From Chitinophagales bacterium (GTDB lineage: Bacteria > Bacteroidota > Bacteroidia > Chitinophagales > UBA10324): a stretch of 64,000 nt of DNA. The stretch is taken from contig JACDDS010000014.1 in the NCBI GenBank assembly GCA_013816805.1, positions 1-64,000 on the forward strand. Reading direction: 5' to 3'. Made by a program: the position numbers and the translations under genes. The notes below the pieces were generated by a model. The model was not told where the DNA came from and did no database searches. It saw only the letters and a program-made list of their open reading frames with translations. Each line of letters opens with the position of its first letter. Position 1 is the stretch's first letter. Below are positions 43,235 through 52,498 of the stretch, piece after piece.

Positions 43235-44236
43235 TTAATATTCAAATACAGGAAGCATTCGTGGCTTTATACCTTTTACGGAATCAGCAATAGCAAGAAT
43301 ATGATCAGGTGTGGTTCCGCAGCATCCCCCTATTATATTTATAAATCCGGCTTCTGCAAACTCTTTTAATACCGTTGCCATGTGTTCCGGAGATTCATCA
43401 TATTCACCAAATTGATTTGGCAACCCTGCATTAGGATAGCAACTGATGTAGCTTGTGGCAACATTGGAAAGCTCTTCTATATATGGTCGCATAAGCCCGG
43501 CCCCCAAAGCACAATTTAATCCAACAGAGAGTGGATCGGCATGAGCAATAGAGTTCCAAAAGGCTTCAGGTGTCTGTCCGCTTAATGTCCTGCCACTTTG
43601 ATCAGTAATAGTTCCTGAAACCATGATTGGCAACTCTTTTCCTATTTCATCAAAGTAGTCTCTGATTGCAAACAAAGCTGCTTTAGCGTTTAACGTATCA
43701 AAAATGGTTTCCACCAAAAGCAAATCTGCACCTCCATCAATAAGCCCTTTTATTTGTTCTCTGTATGCTTCTGCGAGCTGATCGAAGGTGACAGCTCTGA
43801 ACCCAGGATCATTAACATCAGGAGACAGAGAAGCTGTTTTATTGGTAGGACCGATGGCACCCGCTACAAACCGGGGTCTGCCAGGTGTTATATCGGAATA
43901 TTTTCGTGCAGCTTCTTTTGCAATTTTTGCTGCAGCAAGATTTATCTCATAGGCAAGAAATTCCATTTTATAATCTGCGAGAGAAATCTTTTGGGCATTA
44001 AAAGTATTCGTCTCAATTATATCTGCGCCAGCCGCAAGATAAGCCTCATGTATTTCAAGGATAATATCAGGCCTGGTTAAGCTTAAGAGATCATTATTAC
44101 CTTTCAGATCGTGGGTAAAATTTCTGAAACGATCTCCCCGGTAGTCTTCTTCATTTAATTTGTAGCGCTGAATCATGGTACCCATTGCTCCATCGAGGAT
44201 AACGATTCTGTGATCTAAGATTTGTGTAAGTTGCAT
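43235..44236 (-). CDS. Methionine synthase, homocysteine-binding subunit
   Basis: The homocysteine S-methyltransferase module of MetH as a 333-aa protein. It has [21 protein letters not shown] at the start and the three zinc cysteines: LNCALGAG near residue 230 and [11 protein letters not shown] near 305. With the downstream 901-aa gene it forms the whole of MetH: homocysteine binding, then folate, cobalamin and activation. Preceded by a SAM-I riboswitch, so the pair should be turned down when S-adenosylmethionine is plentiful. ATG start. Confidence 0.95.
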   Translation of the reverse strand: MQLTQILDHRIVILDGAMGTMIQRYKLNEEDYRGDRFRNFTHDLKGNNDLLSLTRPDIILEIHEAYLAAGADIIETNTFNAQKISLADYKMEFLAYEINLAAAKIAKEAARKYSDITPGRPRFVAGAIGPTNKTASLSPDVNDPGFRAVTFDQLAEAYREQIKGLIDGGADLLLVETIFDTLNAKAALFAIRDYFDEIGKELPIMVSGTITDQSGRTLSGQTPEAFWNSIAHADPLSVGLNCALGAGLMRPYIEELSNVATSYISCYPNAGLPNQFGEYDESPEHMATVLKEFAEAGFINIIGGCCGTTPDHILAIADSVKGIKPRMLPVFEY

Positions 44237-44302
44237 AACGGCTTTTCGTATAAAATTTTGTTATCAATCTTATCACGAAAGCCTAAGTGATTTATCAGAC
44301 CA

Positions 44303-44409
44303 CTTATCTTTACCGGTTGCTGTGCAACTGGCTAGGAATTAGCACCCACCGGGATGGGTTGCTAAGACATCGCAGGGCCTATTCCCTCCGTCTTTCTTGA
44401 TAAGATAAG
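44303..44409 (-). ncRNA. SAM-I (S-box) riboswitch upstream of split metH
   Basis: On the minus strand the core S-box elements appear in order: CTTATC (P1 5' strand), AAAGACGGAGGGAATAGGCCC, TTAGCAACC, GGTGCTAATTCC and AGATAAG (P1 3' strand). This matches the consensus of the SAM-I aptamer (GAGGGA...GGCCC, GCAACC, GGTGCTAATTCC). The aptamer binds S-adenosylmethionine. Downstream, TAAGTG (44306-44301) pairs with CACTTA (44289-44284) in a hairpin that uses part of the P1 3' strand, so aptamer and hairpin exclude each other. There is no T run after the hairpin, so control may be translational or Rho-dependent rather than intrinsic termination. Confidence 0.9.
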
Positions 44410-44410
44410 C

Positions 44411-44441
44411 CAAAGGTAGTGTACCTTAAAGTAATTATCAA
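44411..44441 (-). promoter_or_regulatory. Promoter of the SAM riboswitch-metH transcript
   Basis: On the minus strand TTG (44439-44441), a 20-bp spacer and TACCTTTG (44411-44418) fit the Bacteroidota consensus. The expected start site, about 4-5 bp past the box, falls at the 5' strand of riboswitch P1, so promoter and aptamer confirm each other. Confidence 0.75.
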
Positions 44442-44526
44442 TACCCTTAAATAAGCGTTTAATTAAACTCTTATTAAAATAGTAAAACTTTCAGGATTTG
44501 TTGAATGATAGAAAGCTTATAGCAAA

Positions 44527-44551
44527 AAAAACAGGCTAGCCAGCCTGTTTT
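44527..44551 (-). terminator. Intrinsic terminator of the gldKLMN operon
   Basis: AAAACAGGCT (44528-44537) and AGCCTGTTTT (44542-44551) form a 10-bp perfect stem with a 4-nt loop. On the minus strand it is followed by a run of T (44524-44530), and it lies 19 bp after the gldN stop codon. Confidence 0.85.
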
Positions 44552-44569
44552 CAATTCTGAAAATAAAAA

Positions 44570-45403
44570 TTAATAGGACCACATGTCTTGCTCCTTATCT
44601 ATAATTTCCTGTTTAACCCGGTCGGACTCGCGTAATGCGTCTACCCCACTGGTATAATCCTGGATACGACGATCCAGTGCGTTGGATTCTTTAATAATAT
44701 AACTGCTGAAATACCGCATTTCAAAAAGATCGTCCCAGCTTAAACGTACGGCGTCATTTTTTGGATTGAAAACTTCCTGCTTTGCCAGCACACTTCTGCA
44801 ATCAGGATAATATGCCCAAAACATTGGAATTTCAATCTGTGCCTGATCGTCATAATATAAGGGCGCAACAGCTTCAATCCGCACCATCATCTGGGAAGTT
44901 TGTTTATCAATAAACCAATCCTCTTTTACACGGTATTTGCTCACTCTTGTTGGATCAAATTCTTTTTTAATTACAGTATCCCTGCTGAAGTTTCCTTCCA
45001 GATCATTCATAGCTATGGTATCCGTACCGGCTCCAAATTTATCCACATCAGCAGGAGTTTCCGGAGTCTGTAAGTAATCCTCATTGTATACCGTTATTTC
45101 ACCGTTTATCGCTGCTTCCCGTAGAATCATCACTAACGATTTCATTCCCTTCCAGTCGTTTCCTTCATACCGGAAAGGAAAATTCATCTTTTCTTTAGCA
45201 TCAATAACTCTCCACACCCTTTTTTGCCACAATACATTCGACTCATTTATATAAGGATAAGGGATGGCCTCTTTCTCAGCAGTAGTCACCTTATCATAAA
45301 ACAAATCACGCGGTGTGGCTTCCGTTGATTGACTTTTGGCAGCTGAAGCAAGCAGGCAACCCAATACCAAAAAATTTAACTGAATCAATTTTAATTTTTT
45401 CAT
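44570..45403 (-). CDS. gldN: Gliding motility/T9SS protein GldN
   Basis: Periplasmic component of the type IX secretion system; with GldK it forms the ring attached to the outer membrane. The 277-aa protein has a signal peptide (about 1-24) and the GldN body: FYDKVTTAEKEAIPYPYINES, VLWQKRVWRVIDAKEKMNFPF, YRVKEDWFIDKQTSQMMVRI and VFNPKNDAVRLSWDDLFEMR. Last gene of the leftward gldK-L-M-N run, 38 bp after gldM and followed by a terminator. The Porphyromonas counterpart is PorN. Confidence 0.95.
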   Translation of the reverse strand: MKKLKLIQLNFLVLGCLLASAAKSQSTEATPRDLFYDKVTTAEKEAIPYPYINESNVLWQKRVWRVIDAKEKMNFPFRYEGNDWKGMKSLVMILREAAINGEITVYNEDYLQTPETPADVDKFGAGTDTIAMNDLEGNFSRDTVIKKEFDPTRVSKYRVKEDWFIDKQTSQMMVRIEAVAPLYYDDQAQIEIPMFWAYYPDCRSVLAKQEVFNPKNDAVRLSWDDLFEMRYFSSYIIKESNALDRRIQDYTSGVDALRESDRVKQEIIDKEQDMWSY

Positions 45404-45441
45404 GATTTCTATTTAAGCGTAAGGCTATTTTCAGATAAAGA

Positions 45442-47121
45442 TCATTTGATTTGAAAGGAAACACTATTCAAGCTTCTTGTAGTCCTATCTGGTCCAATGG
45501 CTTTAATATTCCTGAATATTACTGCATCACCCGGGTGAGCATTTTGAATAAAATCAGCGACCTTACCATTAAATTTCGCACCGCTGTTATTTGCAATCTT
45601 TGGATCCTGCCTTTTTGGAATGAATATGCAATCAAATGAAGTTACATCAAAGCGTACTCCATTAAAATAAAAATCTTTTAGCTGAGCGCCGACTCCTGCA
45701 GATACTTTTAATTCGGCGGAAGAAATATCCCCATCGACTTTTCCATTTACCTGGGCTACAGGATCAGGGATCCGCTTTACGAGAAACTCTGAAGAGCCTA
45801 TTTGCCTGTTGCCACCTTCCAATTGCACACCTACATTTATATTTATTTTTTGACCTACCAGAGAAGAGGGCATCTCGGCAGAGAATTTACCGGAACCGGA
45901 TTTAGCAAAAGATCCGGAGGAAGCAGCTGCAAAGACCTTATCGGACGGAAAGCCGGGCACAGACACAGAAAAAGGATTGGGGATGCCGGCGTAAATAATG
46001 TTTAAGTTATCTGAAGAAACAATGGCAGATCCTTTTGCAGTCTGATATTCAGATTCAAAAGGATAATATCTTGGCTTACCATCAGGTCCTAATATCATTA
46101 TAGCGCCTGTATATTTCTGAACCCCTTCTCCTCCTGCAACCACGGAATATTTTCCCATACCGTTCACTACGTCTATCTTTTTACCACCTCCTGAAATAGG
46201 ATTGACAGTGAGTTCCGGAAAATTGCCATCAGCATCTCTTTTGGCAATGTTGCTATTTAATGGCCCTACATAAATTTCAGGGTTTACAGTGGAACTATAC
46301 GCAGCTACAAAAATATCGGCCTTATATTGCTGACCTGACATTATATAGCTGGAAGGTGCAATAACTTCAGCCTGCATCCGGTCCACAACAACTGTTTTTG
46401 CATTTACCTGTTTAAATAAATACTGCACCATCAGATCCTCTGAAGTGCGGATATCATTCTGAAATTTGTTAAGCAATGTTATTGCTGCAATAGTAGGAAC
46501 CATTTCAAAATTCATTTCGGACCATGTCTTTAAACTACCATCGTCCGATTGCATTAGTGAATCGGAAGCCCTTAATGGAAGTTGACTCTCAAGCTCTTTT
46601 TTCGACTGAGGATCAGCAACCAGATTCAGCAGCCCATCATGAAGCTTGGTAATTTCGTCTTTTAACTGATTTCCTTTTCCCTTATTAATCATAATATTGG
46701 TTGGCACTTCCAGGTTACGATCATCTTCCAGGTTTCCCTGTTTCATTAAAGCGGATAAAGGTGCCGATTTCAGGTCAAGGGCTTTGCCTGTTTTACTGTC
46801 TTTAATTCCCCCCGATTTATCTATAATTTGTCTTTTCAAATCTTCAATGGAATCATAAAGGGAATTACTCATCAACTTTACCTGGTTCGCTTTATCTAAA
46901 AAAGGTTTTGTACGGGAAGGATCTGTTTCCATCTGCTTTTGAAAGGCATCAAATGTTTTTTCATTTTTACTGCCAATTGCAGCAGAAGATACATCAAGCC
47001 CGGAGTTTACAACGTGAAATGCATGCAGGATTTCTGCAGAAACGTTAAGTGCCAATAATGCGGTCAGAACTAAGTACATGAGGTTAATCATGATCTGTCT
47101 CGGTTCCTTTGGAATAGCCAT
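45442..47121 (-). CDS. gldM: Gliding motility/T9SS motor protein GldM
   Basis: Inner-membrane and periplasmic shaft of the type IX secretion motor. In 559 aa it begins with a short cytoplasmic part and one membrane helix (MINLMYLVLTALLALNVSAE, about 10-30), followed by four periplasmic domains; recognisable segments are FDAFQKQMETDPSRTKPFLDK, NMVPTIAAITLLNKFQND-type helix and AKTVVVDRMQAEVIAPSSYI. The helix pairs with GldL to use the proton gradient. Order gldK-L-M-N with 40-bp gaps on each side. Porphyromonas name PorM. Confidence 0.95.
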   Translation of the reverse strand: MAIPKEPRQIMINLMYLVLTALLALNVSAEILHAFHVVNSGLDVSSAAIGSKNEKTFDAFQKQMETDPSRTKPFLDKANQVKLMSNSLYDSIEDLKRQIIDKSGGIKDSKTGKALDLKSAPLSALMKQGNLEDDRNLEVPTNIMINKGKGNQLKDEITKLHDGLLNLVADPQSKKELESQLPLRASDSLMQSDDGSLKTWSEMNFEMVPTIAAITLLNKFQNDIRTSEDLMVQYLFKQVNAKTVVVDRMQAEVIAPSSYIMSGQQYKADIFVAAYSSTVNPEIYVGPLNSNIAKRDADGNFPELTVNPISGGGKKIDVVNGMGKYSVVAGGEGVQKYTGAIMILGPDGKPRYYPFESEYQTAKGSAIVSSDNLNIIYAGIPNPFSVSVPGFPSDKVFAAASSGSFAKSGSGKFSAEMPSSLVGQKININVGVQLEGGNRQIGSSEFLVKRIPDPVAQVNGKVDGDISSAELKVSAGVGAQLKDFYFNGVRFDVTSFDCIFIPKRQDPKIANNSGAKFNGKVADFIQNAHPGDAVIFRNIKAIGPDRTTRSLNSVSFQIK

Positions 47122-47161
47122 TCTTTCTCCTCTTTGTTTTTAAGGGTTATATCGTTTATTC

Positions 47162-47992
47162 TTATTTATTGTTACTTCCCAAACTCATTGCTGAAAGCAT
47201 ATTACCATAAATATTATTTAGCTGTGAAAGGTTCTTCGCCAAACCAGCCATTTCATTTCTATACCGGTTAGTATCTTCTACAGATTCCGTAAGGTTATTC
47301 ATGGCATTTGTCAGGGAACCATAGAACTTATTCATAGTTTTAAGATGACTATTGGTGTCCTGCAGCTCCAGTTCATAAAGTGCATTTAACTGGGATAAGT
47401 TTTTCGATACCATCTGCACCTGTTGCTGATAGTTTTTAGCATCATTGGAAGTAGCGGAGAGTAGCTTTGCTGCTTCCGTGGCGTTGGTATAAGCCACCTT
47501 CATATCTGCAAGGGAGGCTGCTGCCTGGCGTGCCTTATCTGAAAAATCATTGGTTGCCATGGAGGCATCTGTAAGGTCTTTTAACTGCCCGATGTGATCA
47601 CCTAATCTTTTGAGGTTATCACCCAGACGCTGAAAGAGCTGAGGCTCTACGTGAGCCTGGGTCATCATTTGATCCAGTTGCTGGGTCATGGAAGGCTGAT
47701 GTGCATGATGAGCGGTAGCCTTCAGCATTTCCAGTTCATCTTCATCCGGAGCAACATCAAGCTCAGGGTATATTTTCTCCCAGTAATAATCCTTATGAGG
47801 CGGAATAATACCTAGAAGCAGAAAAATAAAAGCTTCTGTGCACATTCCTATAATCAGCATCATGTTTGCAACTTCCCAGTGTTCCAGCTTGGCAAGTGCA
47901 CCTATAAGCACCACAGATGCCCCGGCGCCGATAATTAGGTTTTTAATATATTTTCCGCGGTCTGTTTCAAAAAAAGCCGAAATCTTATTCAT
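47162..47992 (-). CDS. gldL: Gliding motility/T9SS motor protein GldL
   Basis: Proton-driven inner-membrane partner of GldM. The 276-aa protein starts MNKISAFFETDRGKYIKNLI and has two membrane helices (about 18-36 and 43-62) with a conserved Glu/charged residue between (ALAKLEHWEVANMM), then a long cytoplasmic coiled tail (120-276) rich in Gln and Asn. The ATG at 47992 is the natural start; the open frame reaches 19 codons further, into the end of gldK. Porphyromonas name PorL. Confidence 0.95.
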   Translation of the reverse strand: MNKISAFFETDRGKYIKNLIIGAGASVVLIGALAKLEHWEVANMMLIIGMCTEAFIFLLLGIIPPHKDYYWEKIYPELDVAPDEDELEMLKATAHHAHQPSMTQQLDQMMTQAHVEPQLFQRLGDNLKRLGDHIGQLKDLTDASMATNDFSDKARQAAASLADMKVAYTNATEAAKLLSATSNDAKNYQQQVQMVSKNLSQLNALYELELQDTNSHLKTMNKFYGSLTNAMNNLTESVEDTNRYRNEMAGLAKNLSQLNNIYGNMLSAMSLGSNNK

Positions 47993-48035
47993 TTTAAAAA
48001 TTATTGTTGAGTTAGTGTTGTAGAAAATAGGGCAA

Positions 48036-49304
48036 TTACTGCTTATCACTTATCGATCTGCCAAGGAAATCAATAACGTCGCGAAAGCCGAGATAACATT
48101 TATCAGAATCCTGATACTCATAATTCCGGGTACCTACCTGGCATTCATAAGCAATATCTTTCCAGGAGCCACCTCTTACCACTTTTCTTTTCATGGTAAC
48201 AGGATCACTATCCTGTGCATCGTAGCGGATATCAGGATTTAAATCGTGTTCGAATTGGTATGCATTTTCGTAAAAAGCGCTCAATGTCCATTCGGATACA
48301 TTTCCTGTCATATTATAAAGTCCGTAATCATTTGGGAGATAAGCATCTGCTTTTACAGTGTAAGTACCTCCATCGTCAGAATAATCACCCCGGCCCGGTT
48401 TAAAGTTAGCGAGAAGACATCCTTTTTTATTTCTCATATAAGGACCCCCCCATGGATAAGGTGCGCTTTCATGACCTCCGCGAGCAGCATATTCCCATTC
48501 TGCTTCGGTAGGTAAGCGAAATTCATCATTGGCAACATCACCCTTATTGGTCCGGTAATCATTCCAAAGGCGTGATCTCCACTTTCCAAAAGCCATGGCC
48601 TGCTTCCAGGTAACGCCAACAACAGGATAATTATCGAATGCCGGATGCCAGAAATAATTCCGGGTCATTGGCTCATTATAGGAATATGCAAAATCATGAA
48701 CCCATGCAAGGGTATCAGGATAAACATTTACTACTTCCTCTTTAATTACCGTAGTACGGTCGAAATCCGGATTATGACGGTTTTCATCCATAGCCGCCGT
48801 TTTGTAATCGATCCAATAATATACATAATTCAACTGCCTTGGATCAATTTCTTTTCGTCCGAGGATACTCTGTTCTTCCGGGTAATAAAGTGGAGCTAAA
48901 GCGTCTTCATTAGCGGCATCTTTATAATCAATTTTACGATCCCAATTAATATGTTCATTTGCTTCTCCTTCATTTACCAGGTAGTCACCACCAAGCAATT
49001 TATGCGCGATAGAATCTTTAACCCAGTCAACGAATTGACGATATTTATTATTTGTGATCTCTGTCTGATCCATGAAAAATCCCTGAACGGTAATGGCTTT
49101 GCTGCGCTGAATTAGAGCATTATTATAATCCTCATCACTCTGACCAATATTTAATGTACCGGATTTAACATAGACCATGCCGTAAGGAACCGTTACGCTC
49201 CATTTAGGTCTATTAAGTTCGCCTAACAGTTGACCATTGTATCCGCCTTTGCATCCAGCCAGGAATACCAACCCTAAAAATAAAAATTTATGTTTTTTCA
49301 ACAT
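48036..49304 (-). CDS. gldK: Gliding motility/T9SS lipoprotein GldK
   Basis: Outer-membrane lipoprotein that, with GldN, forms the periplasmic ring of the type IX system. The 422-aa protein has a lipobox (FLAGC, Cys18), then a formylglycine-generating-enzyme-like (SUMF1) fold: MVYVKSGTLNIGQSDEDYN, VVGVTWKQAMAFGKWRSR, FRLPTEAEWEYAARGG, YPWGGPYMRNKKGC and NVSEWTLSAF, GGSWKDIAYECQVGTRN. The catalytic cysteines of true FGE are not evident in the fold. First of the gldKLMN run, 148 bp downstream of porP/sprF. Porphyromonas name PorK. Confidence 0.95.
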   Translation of the reverse strand: MLKKHKFLFLGLVFLAGCKGGYNGQLLGELNRPKWSVTVPYGMVYVKSGTLNIGQSDEDYNNALIQRSKAITVQGFFMDQTEITNNKYRQFVDWVKDSIAHKLLGGDYLVNEGEANEHINWDRKIDYKDAANEDALAPLYYPEEQSILGRKEIDPRQLNYVYYWIDYKTAAMDENRHNPDFDRTTVIKEEVVNVYPDTLAWVHDFAYSYNEPMTRNYFWHPAFDNYPVVGVTWKQAMAFGKWRSRLWNDYRTNKGDVANDEFRLPTEAEWEYAARGGHESAPYPWGGPYMRNKKGCLLANFKPGRGDYSDDGGTYTVKADAYLPNDYGLYNMTGNVSEWTLSAFYENAYQFEHDLNPDIRYDAQDSDPVTMKRKVVRGGSWKDIAYECQVGTRNYEYQDSDKCYLGFRDVIDFLGRSISDKQ

Positions 49305-49452
49305 TATCCAATTATTAATTTGAAGATTTTCTGAACGAGGTAAAAATAAAAAAATCTGTTTTTACGAATTGAAAATTACTTGTGAAAAATAGCTTGCAAT
49401 ATTTAACTTGTTTTTATACTATTTTACAAAATTATGACATGCGTCTAATCAT

Positions 49453-50430
49453 CTAAAATCGCGGCGTGTATATAATCTTTCCGGGTTTTGCTGGCTTTAT
49501 TAAATTTACACGGTAATTAATGACCACTTCATGCGATCCATTGCTTACGGAATTAAGCGAAGAAGTAGTATAATCATAAGAATATCCTAAACGCAAATTT
49601 TCACCAATTCGTATTCCAACAGTTCCGATAATTGCATCCAAAGTTTGATTGCTATAGCCTCTGAATCCTGCACCAAACCAAAGAAAATTGTTATAGGTTA
49701 ATACCACATCACCTTCCCCCTGTAAATAGGATCCATTCGATTTCACCATTAAAGAGGGCCGAATACTGATTGTATTTCCTAATGGTGCAAAATAAGCTAC
49801 TTGTAAATAATATTGTCGTGCGAAAATCATCGAAAGATTACTATTTGTGCCATCGAGCTTAATATCAACAGGTATGAGGTGATTTGCAGAAATCCCTGCA
49901 GTAAATTTTCTTCCTGCAAAAAAAATACCTGCTGCAAAGTCTGGTCCTATTCCACTCACCATAACGCCTGGAAGTATATCATCATTGTGATTTATTCCAT
50001 CAATATAATTTCCATCCGGAGCTCTGAGTTTTGATCCGTCAAGAGATGACTGTACTGCTCCTCCGCTGACTCCAATAGAAAATGTGCCTGCATTGGTTCT
50101 GATATGATAAGCATAACCTGCACTTACAAAAGTATTGCGCAGCACCCCTTCCTCTTCATTCAATAAAAGAATGCCTAATCCTCCATGCAAAAGGGGTACC
50201 GGTGAGTGAACCGATATATCCTGAATAAATGGATGGCCTTCAATTCCCATCCATTGACTTCTGAATTGGGCCGTAGCACTCAAAGCATTATCCAAACCAT
50301 TATAACCCGGATTAAAAACACTTTGATTTAAAAAGTATTGACTAAACTGAGGATCATTTTGGGCAGATACCGCTCGGGTAGCCAATTGCAAAAACAATAA
50401 TAATAAGATGCTTTTACAGTACAAATTCAT
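49453..50430 (-). CDS. T9SS outer-membrane protein of the PorP/SprF family
   Basis: A 325-aa beta-barrel protein: signal peptide about 1-26 (ends VSAQ), then NDPQFSQYFLNQSVFNPGYNG, the invariant start of the family, SATAQFRSQWMGIEGHP, and later strands ending in LRLGYSYDYTTSSLNSVSNGSHEVVINYR. PorP/SprF proteins carry particular cargoes, or SprB-type adhesins, to the surface; the gene beside gldK is the commonest position. Start is the ATG at 50430; the frame extends three codons to a TTG. The 210-bp region upstream of it (50440-50649) has no other gene. Confidence 0.92.
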   Translation of the reverse strand: MNLYCKSILLLLFLQLATRAVSAQNDPQFSQYFLNQSVFNPGYNGLDNALSATAQFRSQWMGIEGHPFIQDISVHSPVPLLHGGLGILLLNEEEGVLRNTFVSAGYAYHIRTNAGTFSIGVSGGAVQSSLDGSKLRAPDGNYIDGINHNDDILPGVMVSGIGPDFAAGIFFAGRKFTAGISANHLIPVDIKLDGTNSNLSMIFARQYYLQVAYFAPLGNTISIRPSLMVKSNGSYLQGEGDVVLTYNNFLWFGAGFRGYSNQTLDAIIGTVGIRIGENLRLGYSYDYTTSSLNSVSNGSHEVVINYRVNLIKPAKPGKIIYTPRF

Positions 50431-50649
50431 ACTAGCCAATCGTGTAAATTAAAGACATTAAACTTACAGTTCACAATGATTTCGACTAAGTACTAAAACA
50501 GAAGTACTCACAAATCGATAAACCTTATTATTCCTTTTTACCAAAGGTTAACTGTAAACGAAGGTGAATAGCAATTATTTGAGAAAACAAAGTATTGCGC
50601 TATTGAGTTTCCTTGTGAATTTTTATTTGGCTCCTTACAGACGAAAATA

Positions 50650-51486
50650 TCAGGATTTCGAGCTCAAAAAATTATCAATTGCCATTGTCATAGAAGGAGC
50701 TGAGGGCGCAGGAGCTTGCAGATCAAGACGTAGCCCCGCTACAATAATTGCCTGAGAAGTGAGAGGGCCGAATGCTCCGATGAGCAGATTTTTTTGTTGA
50801 AAGGCGGGAAAGTTTTGCTTAAATGCGGTAACACCTACAGGTGCAAAAAAAACGACCATATCATACTTCCTGATTTCTTTCTCAATAAGTTCAAGCGGAA
50901 CAGTCTTAAAAATAATTGCCTCCGCAAATTCATATTTTTTCTTTCGCAGGTAATCAGCTATATCGGATTTATGAGTATCCGAACAAGGAATCAGATACCT
51001 TTCATCATCACGGTGCTTTTCAATAATTTCAGTTAATCCTTTAAAAGTGCCATCACCAAAAAATACTTTTCTCTTGCGAAAGAGAATATATTTCTGCAAA
51101 TACAACGCAATGGCTTCAGTCATGCAGTAGTATTTTGTATCTGGCGAAATCTTAGCCCGCAAATCATCGCATAGTTTAAAAAACTGGTCTACAGAGCCTC
51201 TGCTGGTAAACAAAACTGCATTAAAACTGGCCGGATTGATTTTAAATTTCCTGAAATCGCGGGCAGCAATTCCTTCAAGGTGAATAAAGGGCTTAAAATC
51301 AATAATGATATTATGTTTCTTAGCTAAATCGAAATAGGGACTTCTTTCCGTATCAGGACGTGGCTGAGTAATCAAGATCGATTGGATATTGACTTTTGGG
51401 GATAAAACGCTTAATGTTTTATCCTGATTATTGCCGGGTATTTCTGTTGCTTTGCTGCTGGTATTCTTTTCTACCATCAATTTCAT
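50650..51486 (-). CDS. hemD: Uroporphyrinogen-III synthase
   Basis: Closes hydroxymethylbilane to uroporphyrinogen III in tetrapyrrole synthesis. The 278-aa protein has the two-domain HemD fold: SILITQPRPDTERSPYFDLA near residue 35, NAVLFTSRGSVDQFFKL near 95, CMTEAIALYLQK, and in the second lobe DMVVFFAPVGVTAFKQNFP, GAFGPLTSQAIIVAGLR. HemD sequences are weakly conserved, so the assignment rests on fold-level patterns and the consistent location next to T9SS genes. Downstream partner of the DUF4271 gene (18 bp gap); hemW lies 3 kb away on the other strand. Confidence 0.85.
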   Translation of the reverse strand: MKLMVEKNTSSKATEIPGNNQDKTLSVLSPKVNIQSILITQPRPDTERSPYFDLAKKHNIIIDFKPFIHLEGIAARDFRKFKINPASFNAVLFTSRGSVDQFFKLCDDLRAKISPDTKYYCMTEAIALYLQKYILFRKRKVFFGDGTFKGLTEIIEKHRDDERYLIPCSDTHKSDIADYLRKKKYEFAEAIIFKTVPLELIEKEIRKYDMVVFFAPVGVTAFKQNFPAFQQKNLLIGAFGPLTSQAIIVAGLRLDLQAPAPSAPSMTMAIDNFLSSKS

Positions 51487-51504
51487 CGTATGTCCCGCGT
51501 TTTT

Positions 51505-52497
51505 CTAAATAGAGACTCCAATTGCACCAAAGTTTTTGATCAAGCGTATAATGATAAGTATAGGTGCAATTTCGAGGGCGCAAATATACAACAAAAAGTG
51601 GAACGTATACTTGCCAAGGTATTGAATTCCTATATTTAAACCCTTAAGGTAGCGCATCAAAATAAAGGTAAGCACAACCAGATAAGAGACATACCAGGTA
51701 TAGTCACTTATCATATCTTTTGAGAATGCAATAAGTACTACCAGTGGAAAAAGAATAACGCCCATTATACGGTTGATTTGAAGTTCATAGAAATTAAAGA
51801 GTGTAATTTCTTTTCGAAAGGGCAGGAGCGATGCTGCCGATTTTAACAGCAGATATCGCGAAGAAAATAATATCGGAGTAACTATAGATACTGTAATAAC
51901 CATTACGCCGTCAGAGGCAGCAAAGGATAAATTAAAGCGGTGTAATAATAAATAGACGTAAAAAGCTATTACAAGCACTGAAAAGAAATTTAACAACACG
52001 GTACCAAATGAAATTCCCGTACCCAGTTCACGAATTATCTGAGGCCTCATGCTCCAATTTCGAAAAGAAGACCGGAGGTCGTCAAATTCTTTATCATATA
52101 CCACCCTGATTAAGGCAAGTAAAGCAAGGAGAAACATGCTCAGGTAAAATTTCCAATCATCGCTTTTTACAAGACGTTTAAACTCGTAATTCTGGTATCC
52201 GCGCATACCCCGGATATGCTGAATAATGGGAGATGGAAACTGATCCTGAAGTTGCTGGTTAAAAATTATAATTTGAGAAAATGTAAGTTTGGTTTTTACC
52301 CTCTTTATCGAATCCAGCCTCAGATCCCGGGCCACACGTGGAGATAGCTTAACCTGTTTCCACGTTTCATTAGTGTCTTGATTTCCCTCTCTTTGATTTA
52401 TGGTGTCCTGTGCAAATGATAAACCTGAAAGCCATCCTGTCAAAATGCAAAAGAATATTCCAAGAACAATCGGATAACGAGGTAAATGTTTCTTCAC
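51505..52497 (-). CDS. DUF4271 membrane protein
   Basis: A 330-aa protein with an N-terminal signal-like segment, a periplasmic stretch (about 30-110) and about seven membrane helices in the C-terminal two thirds (LSMFLLALLALIRVVYDKEF, NFFSVLVIAFYVYLLLHRF, LFPLVVLIAFSKDMI). It matches the DUF4271 family, found only in Bacteroidota and typically next to hemD and gldK. GTG start at 52497, one base after the stop codon of the BamA-like gene. A part in membrane assembly of the secretion locus is plausible but unproven. Confidence 0.85.
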   Translation of the reverse strand: MKKHLPRYPIVLGIFFCILTGWLSGLSFAQDTINQREGNQDTNETWKQVKLSPRVARDLRLDSIKRVKTKLTFSQIIIFNQQLQDQFPSPIIQHIRGMRGYQNYEFKRLVKSDDWKFYLSMFLLALLALIRVVYDKEFDDLRSSFRNWSMRPQIIRELGTGISFGTVLLNFFSVLVIAFYVYLLLHRFNLSFAASDGVMVITVSIVTPILFSSRYLLLKSAASLLPFRKEITLFNFYELQINRIMGVILFPLVVLIAFSKDMISDYTWYVSYLVVLTFILMRYLKGLNIGIQYLGKYTFHFLLYICALEIAPILIIIRLIKNFGAIGVSI

Positions 52498-52498
52498 A

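Noticed and set aside
40430-44236. Split methionine synthase as a frameshifted metH
   Set aside because: The two genes have their own starts and stops with an AT-rich 99-bp gap, and the break falls at a domain border; this is the regular form in Bacteroidota.
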